This document shows, one piece after another, positions 1 through 12,449 of a stretch of 64,000 bases of DNA. The position numbers and the translations under genes were made by a program. Numbering within the stretch: position 1 is the stretch's first letter; the number at the start of each line of letters is the position of its first letter. The notes below the pieces were generated by a model, which was given only the letters and a program-made list of their open reading frames with translations, searched no databases and had not been told where the DNA came from. The DNA is from Pyrocephalus nanus (Eukaryota; Chordata; Aves; Passeriformes; Tyrannidae): contig CM076266.1 in NCBI GenBank assembly GCA_038380795.1, positions 8,826,001 to 8,890,000 on the forward strand. Direction: 5' to 3'.

Positions 1-360
1 TTCAGCTAAACAACCACTTTAGTGTTTAATAAATTAGTGCCCAATAAATGCATCATAAATCTGTCATTGTAAATAGCTGTGCTCATTGCAGTGTCCATCC
101 ACCAACTGTGGCAAAAAAGCATTATCTGCAATGAAAGACACATTCAAAAGGGGCTCTATTGCCTCTGTCAGTAGTAGAAGGTTGAAATTCTATTATCAGT
201 GTATTGATTCCAATCCTGTAATGTGCTTTTAGATCCCATTAAACTATTGTCAAAGTGCATTCACCAGAAGTTGAAAAAGGTACTTAATAATTTGCACATT
301 AGACCTGCTAATTAGGGGAGTTATGCCATCAACCTTATCTTCCAAACCCAAATAGCTTTA
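1..360. promoter_or_regulatory. Candidate conserved noncoding element in UBE3C intron
   Basis: The segment is A/T-rich but not simple. It has many homeodomain-like cores (TAAT, ATTA, CTAATTAG near 310) and no repeat signature or coding potential. That texture is typical of deeply conserved developmental enhancers, and the nearby gene MNX1 is a homeobox developmental gene. This is inference only, as no alignment was possible. Confidence 0.25.
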
Positions 361-3300
361 GCTTTTGATAAAGAACTATCTAATGCAGTGATACCAGCCT
401 ACATTTCAACTGCTGTGTCTCCTCCATAAAATGGTGGCCAGTAAAAAAGTCTCCAAAGGATGTCAGGTGCCTTCAAGTAGCAGTGTACATTGATTTAATT
501 TTTCCCTTTATCTTGTAGATTAGATGATAATAAATTGGTTGTAAAAGGTCTATAATAAGAATAAGGTTAACAAATTCAAGGAAATACCTTCTCTTTTCAG
601 ACCTCTGACCCTCCTCTTCTCTGAATGAGAGGAGGGTGAGTTTTGTGGCTGTCCAGGGGAAGAGGGGAAGCTGCAAGTATGCATTGCTCTTCCCTCAGAA
701 ATGTTAGATACTGTACTCCAGCAAGTCTGCTCAAACATTGATTCTTGAGATTACATGGATTGGAAGTTGAGTGTCATCAGAAGAGTCTATAAATAAAGTG
801 TAAAAGCACAAAACCACAGGAAAGCACCATGATACACATGGCAGCAGTTCCTATGAAATCCATATGTTATGGAAGTTGGTGTTGGGACACCTTTTTGGGC
901 TTTTTAAACAGGCATGAATGGCATTGCTATCACTGAAAATATGCTGACTCAGTAAAGGGGAGTTCTTTGCCTTTAGATTTCTTTGAGAGAACATTTTAAA
1001 GTGTTAAAAACAGTTCTGAAAGTTTCCGTCTTGGCAGCCTCTGGAACGGGATACAGCAGCTTAGATGAATTATTTTGGAGGTTTTTCAGAAGCAAAGTAT
1101 TTAAGCTGAGGCTGATCCTTCTCAGGCAGATTCATAACACTTACAGCAAATGCATTCTTAGGCACTGATGTGCAATCTCCTACCTGGAACTCCTGCCTGA
1201 ACATCTGGAAAGCAGATGACAGGGAATGAAAGAAAAAAACCAGCTTTGCCGACTTATTTTCAGAATGGGGGAAAAAACTTTAGGGGTGATATGAACAAAA
1301 GTGATTAGAGCCCAAGAAAAAAAAAATAAAGTACTTTCATCTGTCCAAAAAATAAGTGTATAGGAGTTTTTGACTATCTGTAAGAGAACTTTGTAAAATT
1401 GCACTGGAGGTTCTGTGATTGTGTGAAGAGATAGATACATTCTAGTGTCTTCATGCACAAAGAAAAAATACCTAGTTGACAGAAAAAAAATATTTTTTCC
1501 TGAAGTATTTCCTACTTTATCCTCTAAATATTCCCTTTTTGTCTATTGGATTGGGAAGCAGCTGCAGCTGGCAGATCTGTGTGAGCAGCCACAAGCCTAA
1601 AGTTTGTCTGCCAACAGAGACTTGCCTTTTTCTGCCCATCGTCACATTGAAATTCCACTTTTTGTGACAGATTAGCCAGAAGACAAGTCCCCTGAATTCT
1701 GCTTGACAAACATTATATTATTTACTGTTTTGCTGATTTTTGGTGTGCATTTAATTCATTATTATGATAATGTTCAAAAAAGTATATATAACTCAAAATT
1801 ATCTGAACTGTTCACTTGAACTCCAACTGTATCTAAAATAGAGATTTACCTTTTTTTATACACAAGCTGTGGTGGTTTTCCTAAATAAGAATATAAGTTG
1901 ATTACGTTTTTAGTAAGTACGTGCAGAAACATGTAATTGAATTCATAGCCAAGAAAAGCTGAAGTGCAGGCAACTGTGGTTTGGAGTGTATCTCACCTTC
2001 AGTCAGGGGCCTGATGCAGTACTTCTGTCCACAGTACTAAAAAAATGCAAAGCACCTTTGCTTTCAGGTTTTTGAAAATACGGGACTTTTCATTTTGAAG
2101 ACATACTTTGTGAGGAGGGATTCAAATTCAGTTATCTGGTATCGTCTGAATGATCTGAATGCTTCTCTGAATTATGTGTAGGGTTTGATTGCCTTTAATA
2201 CTGTGAGATTTTGGTAATGAACCGAGTTAAAATGCTTCTGTTTGTTTGTTTAAATTAGATCTACAAAATAGAAACTAAAGTGATGACACAATCTGTAGCT
2301 CTCTGGTCTGGGCCATCCCGTGTGACCTGTGCTATTGCCTTGCACCATCTAGTGGTGAAAACCGGATGGATAAAAGTGAAGATACAAGCTGATAAAGCTT
2401 TTAAGATGTATTAAGTTGTGCTGTGGCTTTTTGAAAAGAAACTCTTCAACAATCATTCCTGAGTTGTAGAATTAATGGGAATCGTACAATAGTTCCTTTA
2501 AAACGCCATGGAAACCTTGAATGACTGAAAAGTGAAGTGCATCAACATTGACCATAGCTTTACTCCCACCCAGTGTTACTGTCTTCTGTCTTCTGCTTTA
2601 CAGCCCTCTTAACCTTTATGGCAGAATATATTTATTATTTGTGCTACATTATCCCTTTTGTCTCAGTCTTGGATGATACTTTGACAAAACAGTGGTAAAA
2701 TTAATCTCCCATTGACAAACTCTGAAAAGGATAGCCAGATCACCAGGCAATGCAATTAACTGAGTGCTGTACTGTTACTTGTGGCAATGCAGGGTTAGGG
2801 GGAGGAAGGGGAGTACAGAGGTGTTGGATCAGAAATCAAGATTTGCTAATTAAGAACATAAAAATAAAATAAATAATAGGATTTGTTAAAAAAGAACACC
2901 CTTTGTCATGTTTTCTAAAACGAGTGGTTAGAAGGACTACAACACTTTTTAATCTCTGATTTGCAGGAAGAACATTATAGGGAGAGAATAGCTTTTATTA
3001 TAAAATGAATACAACTTTCCTGACATCCCTGGAGCATTGTGGAGCCAATGCTATTGCAATGCAAATGTAGATTAATCTATGTCCCATTTGTGTTTGCTGA
3101 CCTGCAGGGAAGGTCAGACATTTTACTTCACTTAGTTCTGGGTTGAATCTTAAAATACAGCAGTTTTCTAAATCACCCTGCCTGTAGTTCCCTTTTGCTA
3201 TTGTAGGAAAGAGGTCAGTTCCAGCATATTTTTGTGTAAATACTAAGCTCACAGAAATTAATATTTGCAAATACAGAAATACTTCTTAGTTACTCTATTG

Positions 3301-4332
3301 TTGGTGTTCCTATTCTTAAGAGAAGCTTGATGAGTTAGATGATACAAAAATGCTTTAATATGGCCCAATTCAGTGTGTCCATACCTCAGAGAGATGGATT
3401 GTACTGGGTGAAGTATTGTCAAAAGAACAAAGAATTCTGCAGTTTGGCAGAAGAAGCAGAGAAGGTTTGTAAGTGGGCAGATAGGAAAGTATTAGTGATG
3501 TTGAGGTCTCAACACTGATCTGTTCATGTGGAACGTCACTGGTAGCTCTGTAAAGGGGAAGAGGACAAGAATTTAATAAGTCAGAGAAAGCTTTCTGATC
3601 TTGTAAGGCTTTGTAAAAGTGTATTTTATAGGAGGAAATCAAAGAAACCTGACTTACTTTAGTTCAGTTAAAAAGTCTCTGGGAAGATGAATGAAGTTGC
3701 TGCCCAAAAGTAATACATCATGGATATAATTGAGGGGGAAGGAAGGAGCTGGTTAAGCTACAGGACAGTATTGAAATTCCAGTGATGATAGTAAAATTAC
3801 TGCAGTAGGATGAAACACAGTACATTTCTAGACTGATTTGTTGCCTGCAGTAGCAGAGGAGACAGCAGTGCAGGGACCTCTTCTCATCAGCTGTTTCCAC
3901 TGTGGTATGGAACAAGTCCCATACTTGTATTTATACTCCTTGTGGACTTCAGCAGCAAAAATACCCTCACCCTCAGGCCAGTCAGTGGCCCCAGACACTG
4001 TCCTGTACCCCTGGAGTGACCGACAGGCTCACAGGGAGAACCCTCTTGCATCCTGAGTCCCGGGTTCTTGCTGAAGGGGACTCGCTCAGAAGGGACGAAG
4101 CTCATGTGTACAGGGTATGAAACGGTGACAGCTAAACTGACACCTTCCTTTTACTTAATTCTTACAGGAGTAGGGTTTAAGCAGAGTCAGTACAACCTGA
4201 ACACAGAGATGGTGGAGAATGGATGAGGTTTTTTACTGTAGGCATTAACAAAAGCAAGAAGTTTGCAGTCCAGGGATTAAAGTGAGAAGTAAGATGTATT
4301 TTTAAGGCCTTTTGTAATTCAGATTGTGGTAG

Positions 4333-4518
4333 CTTATCAAAGAAAGTGGTAGATACTCCATCACAGGACTGCCTGTCTAAAAAACGTGCTCTAACTCATC
4401 TGTGGATTTATGGAGTTAAATACAGGAACCTCTAGATGGAATCCTCTGGCCTGTGTTACCTGGGAGGTCGGAATTCACAGGTCTTCATGGTCTCTTTCTT
4501 CTTAAAGAACTATGAATC
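4333..4518 (+). mobile_element. Ancient CR1-type LINE 3' end
   Basis: The segment contains the remembered order of motifs of old amniote CR1/L3-like 3' ends: a GGTAGAT-CTCCATCAC block, then GGCCTGTGTTA with a GGAGGTC block about ten bases later, and a terminal AACTATGAATC. It is heavily diverged and lacks any coding part. This is an older class than the typical avian CR1 copies elsewhere in the window. The left boundary is approximate. Confidence 0.6.
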
Positions 4519-5740
4519 AAGTAAAAATCTGAATGCTCAAAAGCACTGTGATTTTTTAATCTTACCATTTTGCACATTTTGCTTAGCACTAGAACAGCTC
4601 ACATTACTAGGTAGTATGCTACCAAAGGAGCCATTCGTGTGTTTGATTCAATGTGCTCTAAAGATGTCATCATTACCACAGACTGAAATGCACAGTTTTA
4701 AAAAAATTACTCCAGAGTGTAGAAAAACAAATGGTTTCTGGAAGAGTTCAGAAGGTGACAGTATCTCAGCTTTTCAAGTTTTTTAACTCTCCTGTTAATA
4801 CTCTGTTAATCCCTTCCAATTGGGCTGCTACTTCACAAAATTAACCTCATGCAGTAAGAGGAGAATATGCAAATGCCTGTAGTATTTTAATAACAACTAC
4901 CCTTCATCCTTTGATCTTAATGCAATTACAATATCTTTGGTTTGGGGGTTTTTCTTTAAAAATTTTTCCATTCTGAGGTGTGGCGTACTTGAAGGACAAA
5001 AGTTAAACTTCTCAGTAGAAAAAGAAATTTGTTTGCTTGTTTTTTACTTTTGTTGAATGTACTGAGCATGTGTAGTTCAGATTTTCAGCAGTAGGAATTG
5101 TGAATGCTGAACATTCTGTAAATCAGACTTGTATCAGGATCTGAACTTTGACTTGGTGGACATTGCTTTTACCATAATGTGACCCAGCAGAATCCACCAG
5201 CACGAAATGGAGAAGAATCCAGCCAGTGCCACACAGCTTCCCTAATCCAATGGGAAGGAAAGTGCTCTATGTGAGCTCTCTGCTTATACAGGCTGCTCTT
5301 TCTTCCAGGGCACTAGGTGGCATCAGTGAAGCTGGGGTGAGATGGCCAAGGGGCATATTTTCACCTCAGTTCTTGTCTGACTTGCAGTGGTGAATTTAAT
5401 GCTACAAACTGTTCCTATAAAAGAGCTCCAAATGTGCTGAATCTGCTTTCTGGTGATAAACCATGGGGCCCTGTGATCAGCTGCATTGGCAGCTGGGGGT
5501 CAAAGTCTAAAAAGCAATTCTATGGGTGCCATAGAATGTGCTCTTAGAAGCAAACAGAAACAAAGCCCTGCTTTCATAACTCATAATTTTTTGTCTTATT
5601 TTGAGGTGAACATTCCTGAGTATGTTCTGGTCCACCTCAAATGTACACATCTCTTATTAGAATGTTTTGCAGCTCGATTTCATGGTTACGGCACACGGAA
5701 TTAAAGTTTATCAAGGTGGTGAAAATTGCTGTGTTTACAG

Positions 5741-5929
5741 GTGGTGGAACTGAAGCCGGGTGGAAAAGACATTCCCGTTACCAGCGCCAACCGCATCGCC
5801 TACATCCACCTGGTGGCAGACTACAGGTTGAACAAACAAATCCGGCAGCATTGCCTGGCTTTCCGTCAGGGACTGGCCAACGTTGTGAATCTTGAGTGGC
5901 TTCGAATGTTTGATCAGCAGGAAATACAG
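5741..5929 (+). CDS. UBE3C: UBE3C coding exon (HECT domain, 63 codons)
   Basis: UBE3C is an E3 ubiquitin ligase (HECT class) that associates with the 26S proteasome and extends K29/K48-linked chains on bound substrates. This exon encodes a part of the HECT N-lobe that begins VVELKPGGKDIPV, continues through ANRIAYIHLVADYRL, and ends LRMFDQQEIQ; it matches vertebrate UBE3C almost residue for residue from memory. It is bounded by a TTTACAG acceptor and a CAG|GTACTT donor and starts and ends at codon boundaries. If the intron were retained, the frame would run to a stop at about 5977 and remove the catalytic C-lobe. The upstream exons lie outside the window. Confidence 0.96.
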
Positions 5930-6030
5930 GTACTTCTGCTTAAAACTGCAGAAAACAAATGCTCTAAACAGAAATAAATCCTATTTTTTTTCACCTGTAA
6001 CGTAACGGTCTTAATTTCCTTCGCTGTCAG

Positions 6031-6097
6031 GTTCTGACTTCTGGTGCCCAAGTTCCTATTAGTTTGGATGATCTTAAATCTTTCACAAATTATTCAG
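6031..6097 (+). CDS. UBE3C: UBE3C coding exon (HECT domain, 67 bp)
   Basis: The exon encodes VLTSGAQVPISLDDLKSF and then TNYS, with one extra base completing a Gly codon in the next exon. It lies between a GCTGTCAG acceptor and a TCAG|GTAAGC donor. The SGAQVPI-LDDL segment is characteristic of HECT N-lobes of the UBE3C type. It follows the preceding exon after an intron of only 101 bp, and the frame joins cleanly. Confidence 0.95.
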
Positions 6098-6896
6098 GTA
6101 AGCATATTTTGCTTATATAAAAACATGTATTATGACTGACTCAGGAATAAATAAACTTGCTTTTTACCCCAGCTTTTAAGAAAAAGTTACGGGGTCATTC
6201 TTGTTACCTGTGGCCAAACTTGGTGAACAGGCCTGAATTTCAGAAGACTGGTTAAATTTACAACCCAATTTTATTTTTATAAATGCTGGGAAATGCAATT
6301 TTATAGTGGATAATTAGAGTATGTTCCTTTTCAAAATAAAGGTAGTCAATGATTGTGTCTGGTTGATCTGAAAATAAGTCTGCAAATTATGACCACATTC
6401 AGGTACTTACCATTTCTCAGACAGTCTGAAGAGAGAGCTCATATTTTCATCTTGTGAGAAATGCAAGGTACCTTACTTTATTCTTTCCCTGCATTTATCA
6501 TGAATGTAATCAAAAAGTAGCTACTCAATCAGTTCACATCTGGGCTTACCTCAAGGAAAGTTGATTCACTCAATAACATCCCGGGTCTTGCAAATTTGGC
6601 ACACTCTTGGAGTAATCTGGAGTTATTAGCTAAATGCTAAACTAAGTAAAATTAATTCAAAATATGATTCAATGAAGAAAACTTCAGTTAAGAAGCTGAG
6701 GGATACAGTACCCATAGTTAAGCAATGAAACTGAAAATGCAGGGATCAGAGATCTGTAGATACTAGAAGTAGCAATAACAGCCTGCTGGTTACAATATTT
6801 TCCCCAAACTTTTCAAGATTGATGCTAGGTTTTCCTGAAGAATTTGTTTCTTACGTAAAACTATTCTACCTGTAAATCACTTACATCTCATTGTAG
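6098..6896 (+). other. UBE3C: UBE3C intron
   Basis: This is a 799-bp GT-AG intron between two HECT exons. I see no repeat, RNA gene or extra exon in it. Confidence 0.93.
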
Positions 6897-7027
6897 GTGG
6901 CTACACAGCAGACCATCCTGTAATTAAAATATTCTGGAGAGTTGTTGAAAGCTTCACTGATGAAGAGAAACGCAAACTACTCAAATTTGTCACAAGCTGC
7001 TCTCGACCGCCTCTTCTGGGGTTTAAG
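6897..7027 (+). CDS. UBE3C: UBE3C coding exon (HECT lobe junction, 131 bp)
   Basis: The exon encodes [19 protein letters not shown], then [20 protein letters not shown] and LGFK. It carries the HECT signatures HPVIK.FW, LLKFVT-SRPPL and GF. The SRPPLLGF stretch lies close to the N-lobe/C-lobe hinge in HECT ligases. The acceptor is ATTGTAG and the donor AAG|GTATGT. Together with the 67-bp exon it gives 66 whole codons. Ile in place of a Val I recall from human (IKIFW) and Ser in VVESF are conservative changes. Confidence 0.96.
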
Positions 7028-9403
7028 GTATGTGTCCTGTGACTGCCTGGCAGGTTTCTGTAAATGCTGCAGATGTTGATCCAAGCTTTTCTTGTCTGTG
7101 GGAATCTACAATTTGAGAAGAATATTCCTCTGTCACTACTGAAACAGCTTCAGTGTTTGCATTTGCATGTGTAATAAGCATACTAAGTGAAGTGTTATTC
7201 TGTTTTTTTCTGTTTTAACTGCAAAACCTACAAACCCCTTTGGTCAGAGCATTCGCTGTGTGCCATGGAAGGCCTTGCTGCCATTTCATGTTCCTGTGCA
7301 GAAGCAGAATTGCTACCAGTGTCAAGGAACAGGTTGAGTTAAGAACAGTGTATTTTAAGTCAGGCAAAAGAGAAATGAGGATATAAAAGCGGCTGTTAAA
7401 TTTGAACCTCCTAAATTAACCGTTTGAAGCAGGATATGTATTATGTTTTCTTCTAATTCACATTTACCTGCTTTTAGGTCACAGCTCAGTACCCTCTGTA
7501 GATAAATATTTTACCAGTGTCTCCAGACTGCTATTTACAGGGAAGCTTAAGTGTGAAGTACTAAGCAATGAACAGGACAGCAGGAAGGACAGTTAGAAAA
7601 CTGGGGGATGAAACCAAGATAGAATAGTGCACATCAGTCATGTGAGGGAGGCAGAACTGGGAAACAACTGTGTTGTTTCTGTTAACTGTGTTAACTGGAA
7701 ACCAGTTAAACAGAAGTCTCCATTTGTTGTCATCCTCTTTAATTACAAGGGGAGAGGAGGAAATGCAGATGTAGGTATGCAGCTTTGAGGTAGCCAGTGT
7801 GACATTTGAAGAGATGGAGGAAGTGAATCAAAAGTCTAAAAATATTAAGGCTGATGGTGACACAGCTAAATGTGGAAAGCTGAAGTCTGTGTGTGCACTT
7901 GGGAGATGGGCCACGAACTGACTTCTAACATATTTGGCTAGGAAAAAATGGAAGTGACTGCAGCAGTATCTTGTTAACAGGGATTTACCACCAAACCAAG
8001 GGCTTGCCAGGAAATGTTTGCCAGAAAAGGAAGTGGGTAACTGGTATTGTCATCAGCAGTAATGTCCTGTTAGCCTGTGACAGTGTGTTGTTTAATGCTT
8101 TGAAGGTGAAGAGGGTGAAGCCACAGGAGTGCTGAGTATTACTGGCCAAAAAACTGAATATATTTATGTTTATGGTAGACATTAATGATCTTCTGAATTT
8201 GTTTGCACTGTTGTAATATATTTGTCCTGTGTTCTTCTGAGGGAAACACAATTTTTGGTTATCACTCCGAAATCTTCTGTATGCTTTATATTGTGGAACT
8301 GGCATGTTTTCTTCAAGTTAGTGCACGTTAATTTAAGATAAGGAAATGTCTTGACATTCATAGCTTATAGATAGCACAGTCTAGCTTTGCATCATTTAAA
8401 AAATTTAAACTTTCACTGCCAGAGTCAGGCTCAGAATAACATTTACTAAAGCTAATCAAAGTTTAATAAGTTTAATAAATGTCATTGTTACGGACAAAAA
8501 AAAATCATTAAAGTCTGGTTGAAAATTGTTAAGTTCCAATCAGGTCACATAATAAATTGATGATACTTTTCACTTCCAAACTATTGCATTTTCCTGCTGT
8601 ACAGTATTTAATTATGCAACAAATGGTGCCCTTGGCATGACATTTCAATTTAGAACTCCATTTTTCCATTTTTAAAGCTAAAGTAGGGGAATTCAATTAG
8701 CATTTTGAAAGGAACACTAAAAATGCAGCATTTTAGCTGTGAAATACTTTTAAGGCCTCCATTTGAACAATAATTTAGCTTAGAATCTCATTGACCTTTT
8801 GCCTTTGGAGCTGGAATTTTTCTCCAGTTTCTAAAATCAGAACTTTTTTACCTCAGGCAAGCATTTGATAAGAAGAATACTGTCTTGCCAGCAAAAGCAG
8901 TGCTTTAGAGGTAAAAAATAAATGTATTTTTCACTATACTCTTTTTCAGAAGAAAAAAAAAAGTGATATTATTAAAACAATGAAATACTACATGCAAAAT
9001 GTTTTAAAGTGTGTTATCACATCAGAAGAATAATCAGAGTTTGACAAGGTTATATCATTACAGACTCACTGTGAACATCCACGTTATGTTTCTGTAGCAT
9101 TGTAAATATGTATGGTAGACTCTATGAACAACAACAAATCATTATATTTTCCTTAGAGCCAAATAAATTGCCTTGTGTTTTGCAAATCAGTGGATCTTGG
9201 TGGGGACAAGGTAGAGGAAAGTACTACACAATTTAAGAGTGGTTTTGGTGCTCCCAGGAATGAAAGAAAATGCAGTTTGAGTATGTAATTGTGACAGGTG
9301 TTAATCTAGCAATTTACCTCCTAGAAATGTGTGCCAGCTGCTACGGGGTAGGTTTTGGCTTTTATATCTTACATGGTTTTTTTGTTGTTGTTGCATTTTC
9401 CAG
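7028..9403 (+). other. UBE3C: UBE3C last coding intron
   Basis: This 2.4-kb GT-AG intron ends in a TTG-repeat/pyrimidine tract before the TTTTCCAG acceptor. No second exon is seen. Bases ~8400-8900 form a candidate conserved noncoding element (separate entry); the rest is unique A/T-rich sequence. Confidence 0.9.
8400..8900. promoter_or_regulatory. Candidate conserved noncoding element in last UBE3C intron
   Basis: The stretch is A/T-rich and non-repetitive. It is dense in TAAT/ATTA/CAATTAG cores and TTTGCAT/TTATGCAA-like words, and lacks coding potential or transposon signatures. It is called only from sequence texture. Confidence 0.25.
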
Positions 9404-9574
9404 GAGTTATATCCTGCATTTTGCATTCACAATGGAGGATCTGATTTAGACAGGCTACCTACTGCCAGTACCTGCATGAACTTGCTGAAGCTTCCTGAGT
9501 TTTACGATGAGAATCTGATGAGAAGCAAACTCCTTTATGCCATTGAATGTGCTGCTGGATTTGAATTAAGCTGA
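9404..9574 (+). CDS. UBE3C: UBE3C terminal coding exon with catalytic cysteine
   Basis: The exon encodes the HECT C-lobe: [12 protein letters not shown], then [14 protein letters not shown], and the C-terminus [12 protein letters not shown] followed by TGA at 9572-9574. The Cys of the TCMNLLKLP motif, codon 9473-9475, is the residue that forms the ubiquitin thioester in HECT ligases. The C-terminal end of the protein matches the family with no truncation. The acceptor is TTTTCCAG at 9403. The four exons in the window together encode 185 residues of a protein of roughly 1,080. Confidence 0.97.
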   Translation, partial: ELYPAFCIHNGGSDLDRLPTASTCMNLLKLPEFYDENLMRSKLLYAIECAAGFELS

Positions 9575-9938
9575 GTCGAACTGACGCTTATTTGGATGAT
9601 CTGCAGAGGAACTAACCAGTGCCTACTCTAAAGCAGCACCCATACCCAAGCAGTTTTAAGGGAATTCTGTCTAGATTTCTGCAGCTCTTGTGTCTTATCA
9701 AATGCCCTCAAATAGGTTTCATTTCTAAACACGATTTCTTAGTTAGCTTTCATTACTGAATCTTACGTTGACACTGCTTTTATGATTCAAAACAATGAAT
9801 GCCGTGTGCAGTGTGGCTGATTTCTGTGTTTATGTGAAGAAAGAGCACATTTAAAGAACAGTGACATCTCAGTGAAATTAACCAAAGATGAAGCTTTGGC
9901 TTTGTGCTGTTCAAACATAAATAATATTACAAACTGGC

Positions 9939-9944
9939 AATAAA
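9939..9944 (+). terminator. UBE3C: Proximal poly(A) signal of UBE3C
   Basis: This is the first canonical AATAAA after the stop codon, 365 bases downstream. It is followed by the GT-rich run GTTGTGTACCGTG, a plausible downstream element. Use of this site is inferred. Confidence 0.45.
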
Positions 9945-10144
9945 GTTGTGTACCGTGCAGTGCATTGGGATGAGACAGGGCTAACATCCTGCAATTAATC
10001 TCTTAGATGGAAGGGAAGCAGATGTTTGCAGATATCCCAGAACTGAGGATGAAAATGCTCATTACTGGTAACCTAACATCTTTACTTAGGTTGTAGAATT
10101 ATTTACAAGTCATAGAGAGATGGGCAATCACCCACTGGTTGTGT

Positions 10145-10260
10145 GTATAGACTGGGGAATGAGGGGCTGGAGACCAGCTGTGGGAAGGGACCTGGGGGTC
10201 CTGTCAGTGGAAGGTCAGCTGTGAGTCAGCAGTGCCCTGGCAGCCTGGCTGCATCATTAT
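10145..10260 (+). mobile_element. CR1 LINE internal fragment
   Basis: The segment has the GGGACCTGGGGGTCCTG block and then the GTGAGTCAGCAGTGCCCTGG block of the CR1 ORF2 C-terminal region. The same blocks occur in the same order in the larger CR1 at about 18060-18115. Both ends are truncated. Confidence 0.75.
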
Positions 10261-12423
10261 CACTTGGACACTGTTCTGAATGGGTGTGAGTAACCAGGTT
10301 TTCTCTGTCCTCTTTCTGTCTTTTGTGCCCGTACAGGTTTTTTGGTTGGTTGGTTGGTTTGTTTCAAATGAGTCAGACTCCTACTGCATACACAGTACAA
10401 ACAAAAATCATCACTTTGGAAAAATATACATGTAACAATTATTAAAATTATTTGAACCAAAGTTATCAGGCTTTATCTTTTATATTTGAAGCCTGTGGTG
10501 TTCACATTCCTTTTCCCTATCATATATTTCCACCTTAAATACCATAACTGTGCCGTAGAACTAATCGACCTGATTTTTTTTTTTTTTGTGATTAAACAGC
10601 TTTTATATCCATCTCCCTGCAGTATTTCTGCTGTGAAAAGTAAGTGGGAATATGCTGCTTAATAAAATTAGATATCTGGGGGAAAAATTGCTTTCATATG
10701 GAAGGAGCTGATCCTCTGGTAGTAGGCACATCGTAGGGTTTCGTATGCAAACTGCAGTCAATATAAAAAAGGAATTATAGTTCAGACTGTAAGATTCATA
10801 AGTGCATCCCTCTGAACTTTAGTTTTATATTTTAAATCATCAGAAATTACAATCAAATTTTTATTCATCTCTTATGCAAAAAAAATATTTTGCTGTTACT
10901 GGAAACTCCGCTGGATTTCCTATTTAATAAGCAGTAACCAGCAATATCCTTTTAAATGTGGGAAAACTGAGTGATTTTAAGATGTTTACTAGTAACCATA
11001 TAAAAATGTATAATTTCTTAATCTGGGTAATAAATGAAGTGTTAAAATACTATTTGTAGTCTTGATGTACAGAAATAAAACAATTGGTTTTCTTTTTTGT
11101 TTTGCTTTAGGCTTTTTATTTATGTTAAGTATTACGTACCCAACCTATTCTTTATCCCAAATTCTTTTCTTGTATATTTTTCTACATAAATTATGGAACT
11201 TGTAAAGAAGTTGAAAAAGAGATCAGTAATAGTGGAACTGCCTCCTCCTAATTGCAAAACCTGAACACTTCTTTTAGATAGCATTATTTATTTTAGAACC
11301 TAATGCTTTAAATATTTTGAAATTATTTTTCAGTTCCATTATTTTGCTACATTGAGTAGTGTTGTATCTGTATTTTGTAAAATTAAATTAAATTTTTCTA
11401 TTAAATATTTGTATTTTGAAGATTGTGTTGGAGTCATGCCAAGTACTGGTAACGTTTGCTTTCTGCTTTTCAAAAGGAGACAGTGCACACTATTCCTGTC
11501 TGTGACCAGGGAAGCAGCGGGTGCCACAGGGAAAGTTTAGGCTGGGGGAAGTGTGAGCTGCAGAGAGCTGTAACTGCAGGAATGACAGAGCTGCAGGAAA
11601 CTTCCCTAGAGAACTTGAGTTGGCTGATAATGCTCTGACATTTTATTTCTCTGGTATGTAGCACTCGGTGACCTTGTTTGTATATTCTGTACAGTAAGTG
11701 CGAAATCCTGACCCTGGCAGGTCGCTGAGAACAGTCATAGCCCAGATTTCATTCTGCAGGTACCCAGCTGGAAGGCTGTGCTGCAACAGCTTCACCTCCC
11801 TCAGACTGCAGGGAGAGGACTGGGGGGCTTTCCTTTGGCAACCAGGGCTTACACTTGTGCCAGCTGTTTTCAGAGAGTCAGGATGAAGCACAAGTTCCTG
11901 CTTTTTTCCATGGATATTTTTAAGGAGCAAGGTATGAGAAGTAACATAGGCACGTAGTTAGTCATGTCCTGAGGAGCTGGAGGGTCGAAATGATCCCTCA
12001 TAGCACTTACACAGCAAGAGTTATTTCTGTATGAAACTGGATTTTCTGTTTTTCAGAAGAAGAGCAAACTGTCTCCCAGTTGTGATGCTCCCAGAGTTTA
12101 GTCAGGCAGAGGCAGTAAACACACTGCGTGCAAGTTACCTGAAATATTCTTGTAGATCCGACCATCAGAATTATGGCAGTAATAATTATGGGTTTGGGGT
12201 TGGTTTCTGTACAAGATAACCCTAACAGTAAATTTCTGTACTACAGTGTTTCGTCCTCCTCAGTACTTATTTTGTTGAAAAATGACAGCATTTTATGATT
12301 GGTTTTCGTTTTTGAATAAATTGGGGTTTGTAATTTTGTAACCTGTTCTAAAAACGTTTTTGTCAAGGTCTGTATGATGGAAGAGGTTGCAAATTTTACA
12401 AAATTAACAAGCATTAAAAGTGG

Positions 12424-12437
12424 AATAAAGAAATAAA
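12424..12437 (+). terminator. UBE3C: Distal poly(A) signal pair, candidate UBE3C end
   Basis: Two overlapping-range AATAAA hexamers (12424-12429 and 12432-12437) are followed about 15 bases later by a T/G-rich stretch. This would give a 3' UTR of about 2.9 kb. It is a candidate only. Confidence 0.3.
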
Positions 12438-12449
12438 ATTAGCACTTGG

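Larger units (their letters stand above)
1..5740 (+). other. UBE3C: UBE3C intron (5' part runs off the window)
   Basis: No exon is recognisable here, and the open frames are short and unlike known proteins. The next coding exon begins at 5741 after a TTTACAG acceptor at codon phase 0, so this stretch is the 3' part of a UBE3C intron. The first ~360 bases have the look of vertebrate conserved noncoding DNA (see separate entry). An old CR1 remnant lies at 4333-4518. Otherwise I see only A/T runs and unique sequence. Confidence 0.8.
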
